Under the pieces are notes generated by a model. That model made no database searches. It saw only the letters and a program-made list of their open reading frames with translations, and was not told the DNA's origin. The position numbers and the translations under genes were made by a program. 64,000 nt of DNA from Quillaja saponaria (taxonomy: Eukaryota; Streptophyta; Magnoliopsida; Fabales; Quillajaceae): contig CM055611.1 of NCBI GenBank assembly GCA_029379385.1, positions 22,410,092 to 22,474,091 of the forward strand, written 5' to 3'. The first letter of the stretch is position 1. Each line of letters opens with the position of its first letter. This document shows, one piece after another, positions 48,541 through 62,037 of this stretch.

Positions 48541-49882
48541 ATGGATACACAAAGGTTGTACCAGAACCACCCTGCCAATTTCTCAAGAAACATTCTGTTT
48601 GGTAAGTATGAGATCGGAAGAGTCTTAGGTCAAGGAAATTTTGCCAAGGTCTACCATGGCAGAAACCTCATCACCAATGAAAGCGTAGCTATCAAAGCCA
48701 TCAACAAAGACAAAGTGAAGAAACAAGGTATGATGGATCAAATTACGCGTGAGGTCTCTGTTATGCGCCTGGTTCATCACCCAAACATTGTCGAACTGAA
48801 AGAAGTGATGGCAACCAAAGGCAAAGTTTTCTTCATTCTTGAATACGTGAAAGGTGGGGAATTGTTTGCCAAAGTTAGAAAAGGAAAATTGAAGGAAGAC
48901 ATGGACCAGGAAATACTTCCAACAATTGGTTAGTGCCATTGATTTCTGTCATAGCCGTGGAGTTTCTCATCGTGACTTAAAGCCTGAAAATTTGCTCTTG
49001 GATGAAAATGGGGATCTAAAAGTTTCAGACTTTGGGTTGTCTGCTTTGCCAGAGCAACTCAGAAACGACGGATTGCTTCACACACAGTGTGGGACACCAG
49101 CTTATGTAGCACCCGAGGTGTTGAGGAAGAAAGGGTATGATGGGTCCAAAACAGATATTTGGTCATGTGGGGTAATTCTTTTTGTTTTGCTTACTGGGCA
49201 TCTTCCATTTGAAGATGAGAATGTTATGAGAATGTACCGAAAGGTTTTCAAGGCTGAATATGAATTACCAGAAGGGGTTTCAATGGATGCTAAAAAATTG
49301 ATCTCAAAGCTACTGGTTGCTGACCCTGCAAAGAGATATTCAATCCCAGAGATTATTCAATGTCCTTGGTTTCAAAATGGATTCGATAGCTCAATTGCCT
49401 TTCCAATCCAGGAACCAACCTTCAATGATGAAAATCCTGACAACAACAATGATGAATTGGGAATGGTACAAACAAAGTCTTTGCCTCCATTTTATAATGC
49501 ATTCGAGCTTATTTCGTCATTGTCACATGGGTTCAACCTTTCAAGCTTGTTTGAGAGGCAGAGGAAGTCCCACTCAATGTTTACATCAAAGTGCTCTGCC
49601 TCTACAGTACTGGCAAAGCTGAAGATGGCAGCAAAGAAGCTGAATTTGAGAGTAGCCAGTACAAAAAATTTCAGCATGAGGATGCAGGGGATAAGAGAGG
49701 GAAGGAAAGGGAAGTTGGAAGTGACAGCAGAGGTGTTTGAGGTGGCGCCGGAGGTTGCAGTGATCGAGTTCTCAAAGTCAGCCGGTGATACTCTTGAATA
49801 CAACAAGTTCTGTGAGGATGATGTTAGGCCTGCTCTCAAAGACATTGTTTGGAGCTGGCAGGGTGAGACTAACTGTCCCTAA
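48541..49882 (+). CDS. CIPK: CBL-interacting protein kinase, CIPK5/CIPK25-like (one frame break)
   Basis: Single-exon CIPK of the intronless clade. CBL calcium sensors recruit these kinases to membranes to phosphorylate transporters. Kinase domain: [11 protein letters not shown] loop, VAIKAINK with the ATP lysine, [15 protein letters not shown], activation loop [16 protein letters not shown]. The regulatory half has the CBL-binding NAF motif ([20 protein letters not shown]) and the PP2C-binding region near [18 protein letters not shown], ending DIVWSWQG. An extra A at 48905 (ATGGACCAGG in place of ATGGCCAGG) breaks the frame in the kinase domain before the [11 protein letters not shown] block. 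Skipping it gives 446 residues, matching CIPK5-type proteins. Written literally the first frame stops at about 48933. Confidence 0.93.
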
Positions 49883-52161
49883 TTCTAAGGACAAGGCCTT
49901 TAAATTGGAATGTTGGCTCTAAATCCTAGTTAAGATTTTACTAATTTTTGTTTTAAACATGGTGATGTACTTGTGTCCCTTGTAGTACTTACCAATTAGG
50001 TGGGTCAATGTATATAATTCATATTTGGTTAGTAAAGGGCAGAGCCTGGATTTATAAGACTAAGGGCTATGTTGCATATTATTTGGAGTTATTATGGCTT
50101 GCAAGAAATGGGGCTTTATGTTTTTCTTTGAGCAGTAAAACTATTGTCATGTATGTTATCCATTTTTGAGAGATGGAAATTGAAGCAAGGTAGGAGATTA
50201 AGTAAAGCTCTGTAATCTATCTTTTGTGGGTAAGATGTTGACCATTTTTTGATTTCACATTGCAGCTATCACTTTGAGACAATTGTTGTCGAACATTATA
50301 GAAGTATAACAGCCATTGCTTGCACCAGCTTCGGTTCATATGGGGGATTTGCCCAAATCTGCCAGATTTTGCAGGGAGGACTTCACACTCCTTGTGAAAC
50401 ATAACCCTATTAAGCCTTTTGTCTCTATGTTAGCGATAATCTTCCCCTTCTCCCAACTTTTGAATTTTTTTTTTCCTTTCTAATATTTATTTTCTTTTTA
50501 GGCACAAGACTCCCTTATTCAATAAATTGTTTTTGTATTCTTTAATATCAATTGCTGTTTATTACAATTTGGAAAAATCATTCAAGATGTTTATAAGAAA
50601 TGAATATTTTTCACTTACCTCACTCGTACATAATTTTTTCTTAAAAAAACATACAATAGCTCAATTCTTCTTATTTCATCTACCATCACTAGTGTTCACT
50701 AAAAACTACAATCAGTTTCTAAAATTTACAATTTTATGCATAATTTATATGCAATTTTGCAATAAATATTAACAAATTCATTTTTGTCAGATAAATAAAC
50801 TTAGATTTGAAATAGAATAAAAATGAGACCTCTTCAATGGGGGACTGTGTCTTTACCAAACCACCCAAAAAGTAATAAGTTATAGGACCCAGTCCATTCC
50901 CGACCAGTCAGAGGATTCACCTGTAGGACGATGTTGTTCCTTCACAATACAACCTTTGACCAAACGGTCCCACTTTGATCCTCTTCCTAACGTGGCGGCT
51001 TATCGTCGCATGCTTTCTTACCGGAAAAGGCGCATTAGGAGTTCTATTCGCACACGTCCACTCGTTTCCGACGCGGAGGAATCCGCTTCGATTCTCCTTC
51101 CTGCACTTCTCTCCACCTTTCTGATTGTTTTACGGTGGAATTGTTGGGTCACTATAGTATCACTCACCCAAGAGTCCTTACCTGTTCCTACACTGGAATT
51201 TTTCAGTCTTTTTCTTCCATATTTATTCAACAAGAAAACCATCAAATTCCATACAAGGAAACGAGTTTCTGTCTTCTATGAATTTATTCTTCAAAATAAA
51301 GCTAAACTCTGCTCAAAGATAAAACTTAAACCAAAATAATAATAACGAAAATAGAACTCTAAAAAATAATCAATCACTAAATAAAATAAATTCTAAAAGA
51401 TAATGATAATTATCCAAACCATGGATTAATAATCAAACTATTCCACTAACTGCCCCATTTGACTTTCTGATGAGAAAATAAAATTTAAAAAATGTGGCTT
51501 TTAAAGCTGATGACGATATTGAGTGTAAAACTGCAGCAAATACGAGTATATAGAGAGACAGCTAGAGGTAGTTTAGTTCTGAGAGAGGGAGGGAGAGGGG
51601 CATACACAATACAAAACGAGAGGTGTCTTCTTTTTTCTGTAAAGCGGTTTTGATGCCCATTTTCTGAAGATTTCTACGGTTAATCCTTTTTTTTTCAACA
51701 ATTTCTAAATGCTTTTGTAACCCACGGTTTGGTTTCCAAGAAAGTTTTGAAGTTTTTTCTGGCCAAAAAAGAAAAAAATTTTTTTTTTTGAACTTTTCAC
51801 TCTGTTGTTATGTTATACATAAAAATAAAAAAAAAACTCAGCTCTTTAGGTTGTATGATGTTGAATCTTTAATTTCCTTTTTTATTTCATTTTTTGGATA
51901 CCAAAGGACAGCACTTAGCATTTTCATTATACATAAAAGATTGATATTTCAGATTATTTTTGCAAAAGTATTGTTTTTTAGATGAATCATGGACTTTCAT
52001 GGCATGGGTTCTCATTGTGATTTTGGCTACCAAGTTATAGTAGAAATGTTTCTCTGTTTCATAAGCAGTCAGGATAAATTTCCCAATTTTGTGATTTCCG
52101 CTGATTTGAGATTTCTTGTCTTTTTTTATTTCTCAGTGTTAAGTAGAGGAAGAAAAAGAAC
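49883..52161. other. Intergenic DNA and probable leader of the NRAMP gene
   Basis: CIPK 3' end, AT-rich spacer, then a purine-rich GAGAGAGGGAGG segment near 51580 that is likely transcribed leader. A strong acceptor (TTTCTCAG at 52136) 25 bases before the NRAMP start suggests a leader intron. The frame at 50956-51339 has no family resemblance. Confidence 0.5.
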
Positions 52162-55100
52162 ATGGCTGCTAATGGTTCAACATCTGGGCAGCCGCAATTT
52201 ATTGCGAGCACTGGGAATAGAAGCTCTTCAAATGCGCCACTCATTGATAATTCAGATACTGAGCAGATAATTGTGCCTGATGTGAGTTTGGTTTTGTATT
52301 TTAGATTTTTATAAATTTCACGGATTATTGCCTTTAAGCCATTGATTTGGTTCCCATAATATAATGGACAAGTGGGGATAATGTTAGGTAAAAGGTGATT
52401 GGCTTTTACTGACTGAACTTTTTTGAAATTCCTTCTGCCTTTTTCATATGGATTTTGTTGATATTGGCTGTCAGAAGTCCACAGCTTATGCTAATCTAGC
52501 ATTCTTATTTTCTTTCCATGTTTCCTGACTGTCTTGGAGGTCTAATAGTGTATTCTGTACAGTTGCAATAAACTGCGTTAACTCCCTTATTTTTTCTTTT
52601 CTTTTTTTCTTTTTTTTTTTTTGCAGAAGACAAGCTGGAAAAACTTATTTGCATACATAGGTCCTGGATTTCTTGTTTCTATTGCATATATAGATCCAGG
52701 GAACTGTAAGGCCACATTTATCAATTTCTTTCTGTGCTGCCAGATATACATTCCTGTATCTCCTAAACTATGTACGATCTTGAATTGTTTTGTGTTAATT
52801 TACAGTTGAGACTGATCTTCAGGCTGGGGCAAAATACAAGTATGAGGTGTGTGCGCCATATTTTTGTTCATTTAATTTTACCTTTGGAATGTTATAGCAA
52901 TTTACGTTTCCAAAACAAGAGGTGGTAACTAATGAGTCTCACGAGCTGGTACATGTAATGCTAGCTCGTGAAAATGCTTTTATCCTGCATCGGTGCATGC
53001 ATTTGAAATTTGAAACCCATTATTGTAGCCTGCCACTTTGTGGCTCATACATTATTTGTAGCACATATGATACGTATTTTCTAGGTGGTTCTCTGTCCTC
53101 ATTTTTTATGTTCCAACCAGAACATGGATAATCATGGAGTAGAGTATTCCAACCATGAAACATCATTTTCATGCATAAAACACTCAAGTGTCATTTTTTT
53201 TTTAAAAACATACAAATAAAGTCCACAGCTTATATTGTTGCTCACGGGAATTTTTAAAATGCAGTTACTTTGGATCATTTTAGTTGCTTCATGTGCTGCT
53301 CTCATAATTCAATCCCTGGCAGCCAATCTTGGGGTTGTCACTGGTACTTAATTAAATAATACAGTTGGGCTTCCGTAAATAAATTTGACTGATCCTTTTG
53401 TGCTAATTTGTCCATATTTTTTGGTTCTTTCCTATTATTCTTTTCTTTTTGTAGGAAAGCATTTAGCAGAGCATTGTAGAGCTGAATATCCTCGGGTGCC
53501 AAATTTTATCCTTTGGTTTTTTGCAGAAATTGCAGTAATCGCATGTGACATTCCAGAAGGTATTTCAGCTGAACTGAATTACAGATTCCACTGCTGTTCT
53601 GTTTCGTTTTCAAGTCTTGCCACATAATTAGAACAACTTACAAGAAACATTTGAAGGGGGACATTAGAGGTTATATGTCTAGGCAAGGTATTTGATGTCA
53701 TTAAACTCATCATCTCTTATTCAAATCAAAGCTTGCAATTTCAACTTTTTCATTTGAAGTTTAAACCTTATTTTACTGCCTATTATCTATTTTCTTGTGC
53801 GAAGATGAAAACTCAAACATTTAGTATTTAAGCTTGATGGATGTGCACTTGACAACTAAAATGGTCAACTTTTGACTGGAAAGTCAATGTGTAAAAACAG
53901 AATAGTGTGAAAGCATTAAGTTCTAACCAAGGCGTGGTGAATTGAATTTTTACTAAGCTGCATGTGGGTGAAGTATGGTTTACTTATCTATTTTCTAGCT
54001 ATAAACTCTTTGCTTTCCCATTTTTTTTCCTATATGTAGTGATTGGAACAGCCTTTGCATTGAACATTCTCTTCAGTATTCCTGTTTGGATTGGTGTTCT
54101 TCTGACAGGACTCAGTACATTGGTTCTTTTAGCATTACAGCAATATGGGGTACATTTTTCTGTCTTCCATACTTTCCCATTTTTATACATGAATTCTACA
54201 GATTATTTCATAAAGCAAAACTTATTTGAGATTTCTTAGATTTATGGTACCGTTTCATTTTCATTTAGATAAGAATTATATGTATGAAAAAGATGAGCCT
54301 TTTCATTATCTTGTTACACAGGTTAGGAAGCTTGAATTCTTGATTGCATTTCTTGTATTTACCATTGCTGCCTGCTTCTTTGTGGAGCTTGGCTATGCAA
54401 AGCCAGCTGCTAAAGAAGTTCTGCATGGTCTTTTTGTACCACAACTTAAAGGAGATGGAGCTACCGGTCTTGCAATTTCACTCCTTGGGGCTATGGTCAT
54501 GCCGTAGGTTTCTTTCTGTCTTCTTCAGCTATTTATATTCCTTTCATTATAAAATATTCTCTTATCTATTTTTCTTTATATTTGTCTCAGGCATAATCTC
54601 TTTCTCCACTCCGCATTGGTGCTTTCTAGGAAAATACCACGATCAGTTGGTGGTATAAAAGTAAACCTTTAATTTCTTGCATGCATCCTTCAATTTTGTT
54701 TTCTTAATTCTCAGTTTTGTAAAAAAAAATTAAAATTAAATGTTGATATGTTGTTATACTTGAATTTTCACTTTAAACCTTCTATTGATCTACTTGTGTC
54801 AGATACTTCATGCATGCTATTATTGTTCTAGATGGGAGGCAAATAATCCTCAATCAAGATATTATTTATTTTGTGACTATCTTAACTCTCTAAGTTACTT
54901 GGTTCATGGTCATATGGCTATGTAAGTATTAATGTCCTTGTCTGACTAGTTTAAACATAATTGAATTTCATTGGTCAAAGTAAAATTTGACATGTCATTC
55001 TTAAAGTTATCTGTAATGTACTAATGTTCCACATATTCATCTTTAGCTACAACGGTCCATCTTGATTTTCGTGCTCCAGTACCTCACAGTTATAGTTTGT

Positions 55101-57440
55101 TTCTTTCCATGTCTTGGGTTAGAGTTATCTTAATATAAATCAGTTAGGCATTTGGAAATGGAAGTATTGATGGCCTGAGGCAAGATGATGCCACTTTTTC
55201 CCTTAATGCAGTATATGAAATATGGTAGAGCAACACCCAATGGCCAATGTTACATTTCCTTTTTGTTTATTTTACAGGAGGCTTGCAGATTTTATATGAT
55301 AGAAAGTGCATTTGCTCTTACGATTGCCTTCTTCATAAATGTGTCCGTTATTTCCGTAAGTGGTGCAGTTTGCAATTCCTCAAATATAAATGCAGAAGAT
55401 CAAAGGAACTGCCAGGACTTGGACTTGAATAAAGCCTCCTTTTTACTAAGAGTGTGTGATCCAGCATTTTAACTTATTGTTCTGTTTAGCATTTGTATTA
55501 ACTGATACCATTCCTACAAAAATATATAGTGCTTTGTTATTTATTATTTTTCCTGTACATCTACTAGTTGGAGTGATTCATAATAGTTGCTAATAATGGC
55601 TTTAATAGAATGTTTTGGGTAGTTGGAGCTCGAAACTGTTTGCAATTGCCTTGCTGGCATCAGGTCAAAGTTCAACTATAACAGGAACATATGCGGGGCA
55701 ATATGTAATGCAGGTATACTTATTTTTGGTTCTATACATATTGTTTTAAATCAATGAGAAAGGTTACCTTAGTTTTTCTGTCTTACAATGACACATTTAG
55801 TTTTCTTATAAACTACTTTGTGTTAATATACCTTGCTTCCTGAGGTCTAAAAGCACAGTAGACTGATATTAGCTGTTTTTTTTTTTTTTTCATTGAAAAA
55901 ATTGGTATTTCTACTGATCATGTTCGCTAGCTTCCACATACTTTGAACACCTATATTTTCTTTCAGTAGCCATATTGATGGTGAATGTGCTTCAACAAGG
56001 CCTTTGATATTCTTGTTCAATCAAACTTACTTTACATAATTACAACACTGATTTGAGGGCTGTGTGGGTTCTTTGGACTCTTCTTCCCTCTATTGCTTTC
56101 TTCCTTCAGGGATTTCTTGACTTGAGGCTGGAACCATGGATTCGTAACCTTTTAACTCGTTGCTTGGCTATAGTCCCTAGTTTGATCGTTGCAGGTCATT
56201 GGAGGCTCTGCTGGGGCTGGGCAGCTGATAATTATTGCATCTGTAAGACAACCTGGCCAGTAATTCTCTCTGAACTTAAAAATTTTGTATTTTCATGCTA
56301 ATATTTTGATTTAAAAATATCCCTCGGATCTTATAGTATAAATACATGTGAAGCATCCAAATGATGAGTTTATGTTATAAATGTATTATTTCTACTTTGC
56401 TTATTATCTCCTTTCAATTTCCCTTAAAGTGTTTATCTGCTCCACTGACTTCAGCTCACCTGGTTCCCATTTTAGCATCTACCTAGTCTTAGTAGAGTTA
56501 TACTGGGATTATATAATTTGTTCATTGTGGCTCTAATCATTTTTCTATGTCACTTCTTTCATGCCCAAGGGGAAACATTTATGTTGAGTATACATCTCTC
56601 CAATGCAGTGCAGAGTAGATATTGCATCATACTTTTGCCCTTGAACATGTTGAATTATTCTGTATCTTTTTATATTAGCAAAAATGGGAGGAAAAGAGAA
56701 GGACTAGTATTTTGTCTCTGTTATACTTTGGTTTTTAGCTTATGTTTGATGTTGTGTTGACCAGATGATTTTATCGTTCGTGCTCCCTTTTACTCTGATT
56801 CCACTTCTCAAGTTCACTAGCAGCAAAATCAAGATGGGAATGCATGCCAACTCTATTGTGGTAAAGTATCACAGTAATAGTATTAATTTCACATTCTTTT
56901 GAGGATTTTTCCAACAGGGTCTAATTATCAATAGTTTGATTTCTTCTCTATTATCTTAAGCATAAAAGATGCATGTGATAGAAAAAGCATAAAATTCTAT
57001 GAAACTTGTTTCTAATACCAATGCTTAACCAAAGCTAATAGTATATAATTAGGAAGTCTGATTGTTCCTTGTTTTGTATAAATATTTGCCATGTGTCTCT
57101 CATTGCAGATTTCAGCTGTCACTTGGATCATTGGTTCCTTGATCATGGCTATAAACATATACTATTTATTGACAAGCTTCATCAAGTTGCTTCTTCATAG
57201 CCACTTAGGAGTTGTAGCATGTTGTGTTTCTGGGCATATTGGGATTTTCAGGTATGGCAGTATATTTGGCTGGAATTGCATATCTCGTGTTCCGCAAAAA
57301 TAAGGAGGCTACACACCTTTTGGCTTTGACAACGCCAGAAAGTAGGCAAATAGCAAACTGAGCAAGGTAATGATCTTCCTAGAGAAGACATAGCAAGCAT
57401 GCAATTACCCCAAAAAAACACTACAACGGATATTGACTGA
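52162..57440 (+). CDS. NRAMP: NRAMP divalent metal transporter, NRAMP1/6 type (three frame breaks)
   Basis: Thirteen coding exons: 52162-52281, 52627-52705, 52806-52846, 53265-53343, 53455-53559, 54040-54149, 54322-54503, 54591-54660, 55278-55451, 55609-55713, 56110-56242, 56765-56860, 57109-57440. It co-transports Mn/Fe-type divalent metals with protons. Metal-site motifs are DPGNFETD in helix 1 (split by an intron) and [13 protein letters not shown] in helix 6. The consensus transport motif [20 protein letters not shown] is intact. Twelve hydrophobic spans are visible. Extra bases: G at 56194-56195, T at 57222-57223 and A at 57355-57357. Skipping them yields 540 residues and the usual NRAMP1/6 C-terminal tail ([12 protein letters not shown]). 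The literal frame of the last exon ends early, at 57303. Best matched to Arabidopsis NRAMP1/NRAMP6. Confidence 0.94.
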
Positions 57441-59004
57441 GAAATTAGCGAGTAAGCTTGATTAGCAAATGTAGATTTCCTGTTGTTTATGGTTCTGCTT
57501 TGTGGGACAACTGCAATTGCTGTTAATTTCAAGAGATGACAGGCTCTGATAGCTCATTCTAAGTTTTTAACTGTAGTAGTGAGAGGGCTATGTGCACAGA
57601 GCTTTTTGTTGTGTGCACAGTTACTCCTCTAATAAGTAGAGGGCTATATACATGGAGCAAGAAATTCCTTTCTCAATTATTATTGGCTTCCATATTCTCT
57701 ATTTTTAGCATCAAATGAAGATAGGAGAGATTTTTCCTAGTGTCACGGCCACAACTTTTGAACCATTACTGAACCTGTCCTGCCAACAATTGACAGAGAA
57801 ACCATTACCAACCCTGTATGAGAAGTTAATGTCATTACTTTTTCTTTTTTTTCTCCTACTGATCTTCCAAATTAGCACAATACTTGAGAATGTAAGGTTA
57901 CAAAGAGTTGCCCTCCCTTATTAACATCGATCATGAAATTAATGTTGCTTACCTTAAAGGGTAAGCTAGGTTTTCATGCATGACTTTTTTTCAATCAATG
58001 GGTTTAATATTTAAATTCCTTTCTTGTACTTCACCATTCACATTACTATATCTCAATTCTCAATTACCAACACTTCACTTTACATGTAGAACTTTCAATC
58101 CATAAGTTTAACATTTACAACCCATTCTTCCATTTCTTATACAAAAGTAAACCTTATTCTCAAGTCATTAGCGTGTTTAAGAGTTGCAATATACAAACTA
58201 AACATATTAGGAGTGATTTTTTTTACCCAAAAAAGAGAAAAATAATTGTCTATGATGAGTTATTATAGTGATAGTGAGAGAGAGATATAGCCAAGTTTGT
58301 TATTATATCCATACCTTCAAAAGAAATTTTCCAACTTGGAGATCTTACTTTGTATGAATATGATGGCAAACAGCATAGCAGAAAGCCCTAGCTAGTAGCA
58401 CACGGTTCATTTTGTCAAAAGGCAAACGACAATTCTTATTGGACCCAAAAACAGTGAAACGGGTGCTCCAGTAGGTTGTGAATGTGACGCTTGTTTTGGC
58501 ACAACCTCTGAAGTCTGACCTCATCACACCCTCTACATTTTTCTAATTTCAAGATTGCCATATCTCTCACCAACGTTTACTTTTGCTGCACCACCAATAT
58601 CGTACTCATTATGGAAGAGCGAATATTCCTTGTCAAGTTTTGTGTACCTTGCTTCAAAAATAATTGGGGAAGTTAAAAACCCAAAAGAAAAAGAGAACAA
58701 GAAATAGAAATAGAAAAAGAAAATACTTCTGCCTTTCTCAAGTAGGAATAGCATAATTAGACAAAATGCTATTAATGGTATGATGTATTAATAAATAACA
58801 ATTCCAAAAAGTTATAGAGAAAGAAGAAATTACACAATTCAGATACAAGGACAATTTATAGAATGGAACGTACTAATGCCAGTCACATTCACAAATCTTA
58901 AAGAGTTTCCTATAATTTCATATGAATCCACAGCTCTACACAATTAACTGCATATACATGCCATCATCCTGCAGTATTTTTCTTGAATAAAGAACCCAAA
59001 CAGG
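57441..59004. other. Convergent 3' region of NRAMP and CCR
   Basis: Facing 3' untranslated regions with AT-rich spacer. Frames at 58345-58527 and 58533-58754 lack any family resemblance. Confidence 0.5.
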
Positions 59005-61931
59005 CTAGGATTTAATTGTTATAGAATCTTCTTGATGCTTAGGAAGAGGGAGGTGGCCTTTCTCCTGCAGGGACTTCACTGTATCATATAAACACTGCTG
59101 CACTGAGGTGAATTCCAAGCCCAGATCCTTTAGCTTTTGATTGGAAAACTTGTAGGGTTTTGCTCTTGGGTTCTTTTCATCCGAACATCTGCACATGTAA
59201 ACTATATGTCAACTTTCATTGATGGTGTAGTTCATGAGAGGGCTATATACTATTCAGTAAAACCCATTAATTACATTTTATATTTGCATGAGCAGTAGGC
59301 TATGGATGAAAAACAGCAGCAATCCTTACTTTCCCACCAACTTTGGTAAACAGAATAATATAAAGAATTCCTTTCATTTGTATACCAACAATTCAGGCTA
59401 CTTTCTTCAATCTTCATCTCAGAGAGAAAAAAACAAATATATTAATGTGCAGGACATGGAACAAGATTGGTAAAGATAGTGTGACAAGGACATTGGGGTT
59501 GGTAAGGACCATTCTGCTCCACTCGTATTCTTAAAATAATGGAGGAGGATTTACGTGCTTAATTTCCCATTGCCTAGTCTTTTTAGGTAGATCACATAGA
59601 CAAGTCAAAAGTTTGGTAACCTACTACTGTACCTTTCCCTTTCTTATCTACCTTCAATAATCCCCCCCACATCACTAAATTAGCTCTTTCATATTCCTGA
59701 ATAGATTTTCCGATTTTCCAGCCATAAATTATTGATGTCATAGTAACTTGCCTAAGGAATGAATAGAAAATTGTGATCAATCTTGCAGATGTGAAAATAA
59801 TTCACGGTGTGTAATCACCGGGATCCTAATTGTCAAACCATTATTACGCTTAAGCATTTCTTTTAACTAAAGGAATAGGCCCGCATTTGCTGATAAGAAG
59901 TCTTCATCGTGACAAGTAGGTCCTAATCACCACAAGAAATGTGTCTTGTGGACCAGTCCTGGTGTTTTCCTTTATAATATGTGTTTATTAAAATATATGA
60001 GCGCCCAACATTATAATTTATATTGACTGGCTCGTTAATTAAGTAACTAGATTCAATTGCTGGCATCCTACGCTTACTACTGTTATCCAATCCGTCAACA
60101 AATGGTCATTCCTAATTAGTTTGGAATGTCACCATTCTAATCACGTGCCAACAAATAAAAGATGCAATGCACTAGACTAAAAGAGAGGCATTTCTCAGGA
60201 ACATCCATAGCTGACCTAACCAACTAGGGATGTTAACAACCAACAGATCTATGTAGTCCGCTACCTAACATTATCAGTGAATTGTATCTTACCCAATGTT
60301 CTCTTTTTCTTTTTCTAGGATGTTTACAATGTTAACAAAAGAAGTGCTTTACTTACTTGGTAGGAACTGGGTATTCTGGGAAAGTACTTGACCAGAATTT
60401 CTACCACATCACCACGATGCAGCACACTCTCAGCACATAGGTACCGACCAGAGGCAGATGGTGTCTCAAAGATAAGTATGTGGGCCAATGCCACATCCCT
60501 AACATCCACGTAAGCCTGAGTGGCATTTGCATAGGTCTTGGCAGAGCCAGTCAGATACTTGAGAATGTGAATAATGCTAGCATTAATGGTGGGTTGTAGT
60601 ATTGGTCCAAGTACCAAAACTGGGTTCAACACAACCAAGTCCACCCCTTTCTCTTTTGCCACCTCCCACCCTGCTTGCTCTGCCACAGCCTTCCCATAGC
60701 AATACCAATTCTGCAATTTTACATTGATTACTCATTAAAAAGGAAAATCAAATTGCTTTTAGGAAATTAAAAACTATAATCGGCAGCATTGAATGAGATA
60801 TTCCTGATCTTGTTAATTAAACTAAAACTTATATTGAGAATTCTCTTGGACAGAATGCATTCACATTGAATTGATATTGGTAATTAAATGAATACCTTAG
60901 TGTTCTTGCAATATTCTAGATCACTCCAACAAGATTCATCAACCACCACATCTGGGCTCCTGTTAGGGTCCATATACACTGCACCAATTGATGAAGTGAA
61001 CACTACACGTCGCACTTTAGCTTCTGCAGCTGCAATAATCACATTCCCTGGTTCCATTCACAGCCGGCTCCACCATTTCTTCCTGTCAATTGATCAAACA
61101 CATCACCTTCTGAGTTCTGAATCTCTTCTTGTCACAGAAATAAAAAAATGAATTCAAAGAAATCATTTTTCATTAACTTTTCCAATTAAGTGCGTGTATA
61201 TAAAACATAGAAGGATTTTACAAGTTGAATGATGTCTATGTTCACCAATGGAATCACATGTCGCATACGGTGATACAGAAAATTATGTGGTCCACATAAA
61301 GTAATTACGGTGGTGAGGTACACAAGCGAATTGCTGTTTTCGTTATAAGACAAGGGAGTAGTGCGTCAATGATTGACATTTGGATAAGGCTGATCAGAAG
61401 CACTATGCTCACCTTTTCATCTTGTAAGCTAATTGTATTAATTTTCTAGCAGTCTCTTACAAACAAAACATGGGATTAAGAGACAAGAGAAAAAGTTGTA
61501 AAGAAACTCACAGGATTGTCAGTCACCGGAGACGCCGTATGGAAAACACCATCGCAACCAGTTAATGGCAGCTTTCAGAGACTCAAAATCAAGAAGATCA
61601 GCTTTGCATAAAACTAACCTCTCCTTAGCTCCGTCTAACTCTTTCAAGTGTCCATTTTTGGGGTCATCTGTAGCCAAATATTCACAAAAAAACGCAAAAC
61701 CCATTTATTAATAACAAGAATTTTACTTGAAAAAGCGAAAAGATTGAATTTTGTGACATTGGGTTATCACTTATCACTATTAGATACAGGGACATACCTG
61801 GGTTCCTTACAGTTCCTCTGACAGTGTAACCTCTCTCTAATAGAAGTTTTACCATCCAAGAGGCGATGAAGCCACCGGCGCCGGTGACACAAATGGTTTG
61901 GCCGGAAACTACTGGTGTGTCAGGTGGGCAT
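59005..61931 (-). CDS. CCR1: Cinnamoyl-CoA reductase, CCR1 type (four frame breaks)
   Basis: Five exons in transcript order: 61931-61798, 61667-61512, 61082-60896, 60710-60357, 59188-59005. It reduces feruloyl- and related hydroxycinnamoyl-CoA thioesters to aldehydes with NADPH, the first committed step to monolignols and lignin. Cofactor motif [11 protein letters not shown], the SSIGAVY block, and the CCR signature KNWYCYGK (across the exon 3/4 junction) with catalytic Tyr and Lys identify a true CCR and separate it from DFR-like proteins. Other family blocks are [26 protein letters not shown] and [15 protein letters not shown]. Extra bases, one per exon: 61926-61928, 61560, 61046-61048 and 60378-60380. 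Skipping them yields 336 residues, the family length. The first break is only two codons after the ATG. Confidence 0.94.
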
Positions 61932-62005
61932 CCTTAATTTATGAGTTTGGAGAGGAAGAGATTATGTATTTTGTAATGGCACCTATACAGGCGGCAAACA
62001 CTCGC

Positions 62006-62012
62006 TTTTATA
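62006..62012 (-). promoter_or_regulatory. TATA box of the CCR gene
   Basis: TTTTATA on the plus strand is TATAAAA on the minus strand (context GGCTATAAAAGCG), 75 bases upstream of the CCR start codon. Spacing suits a short leader. Confidence 0.6.
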
Positions 62013-62037
62013 GCCAAAAAATAAGCTCACCCGACCC

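Noticed and set aside
48926..49882. CIPK read as two genes (N-lobe and rest of kinase)
   Set aside because: The two frames overlap at one extra base (48905) inside the kinase domain and give a standard-length CIPK when joined.
50956..51339. 127-residue ORF upstream of the NRAMP gene
   Set aside because: Arg/Ser-rich start then hydrophobic patches without any known motif, and a mirror ORF on the other strand. More likely a chance ORF in a promoter region.
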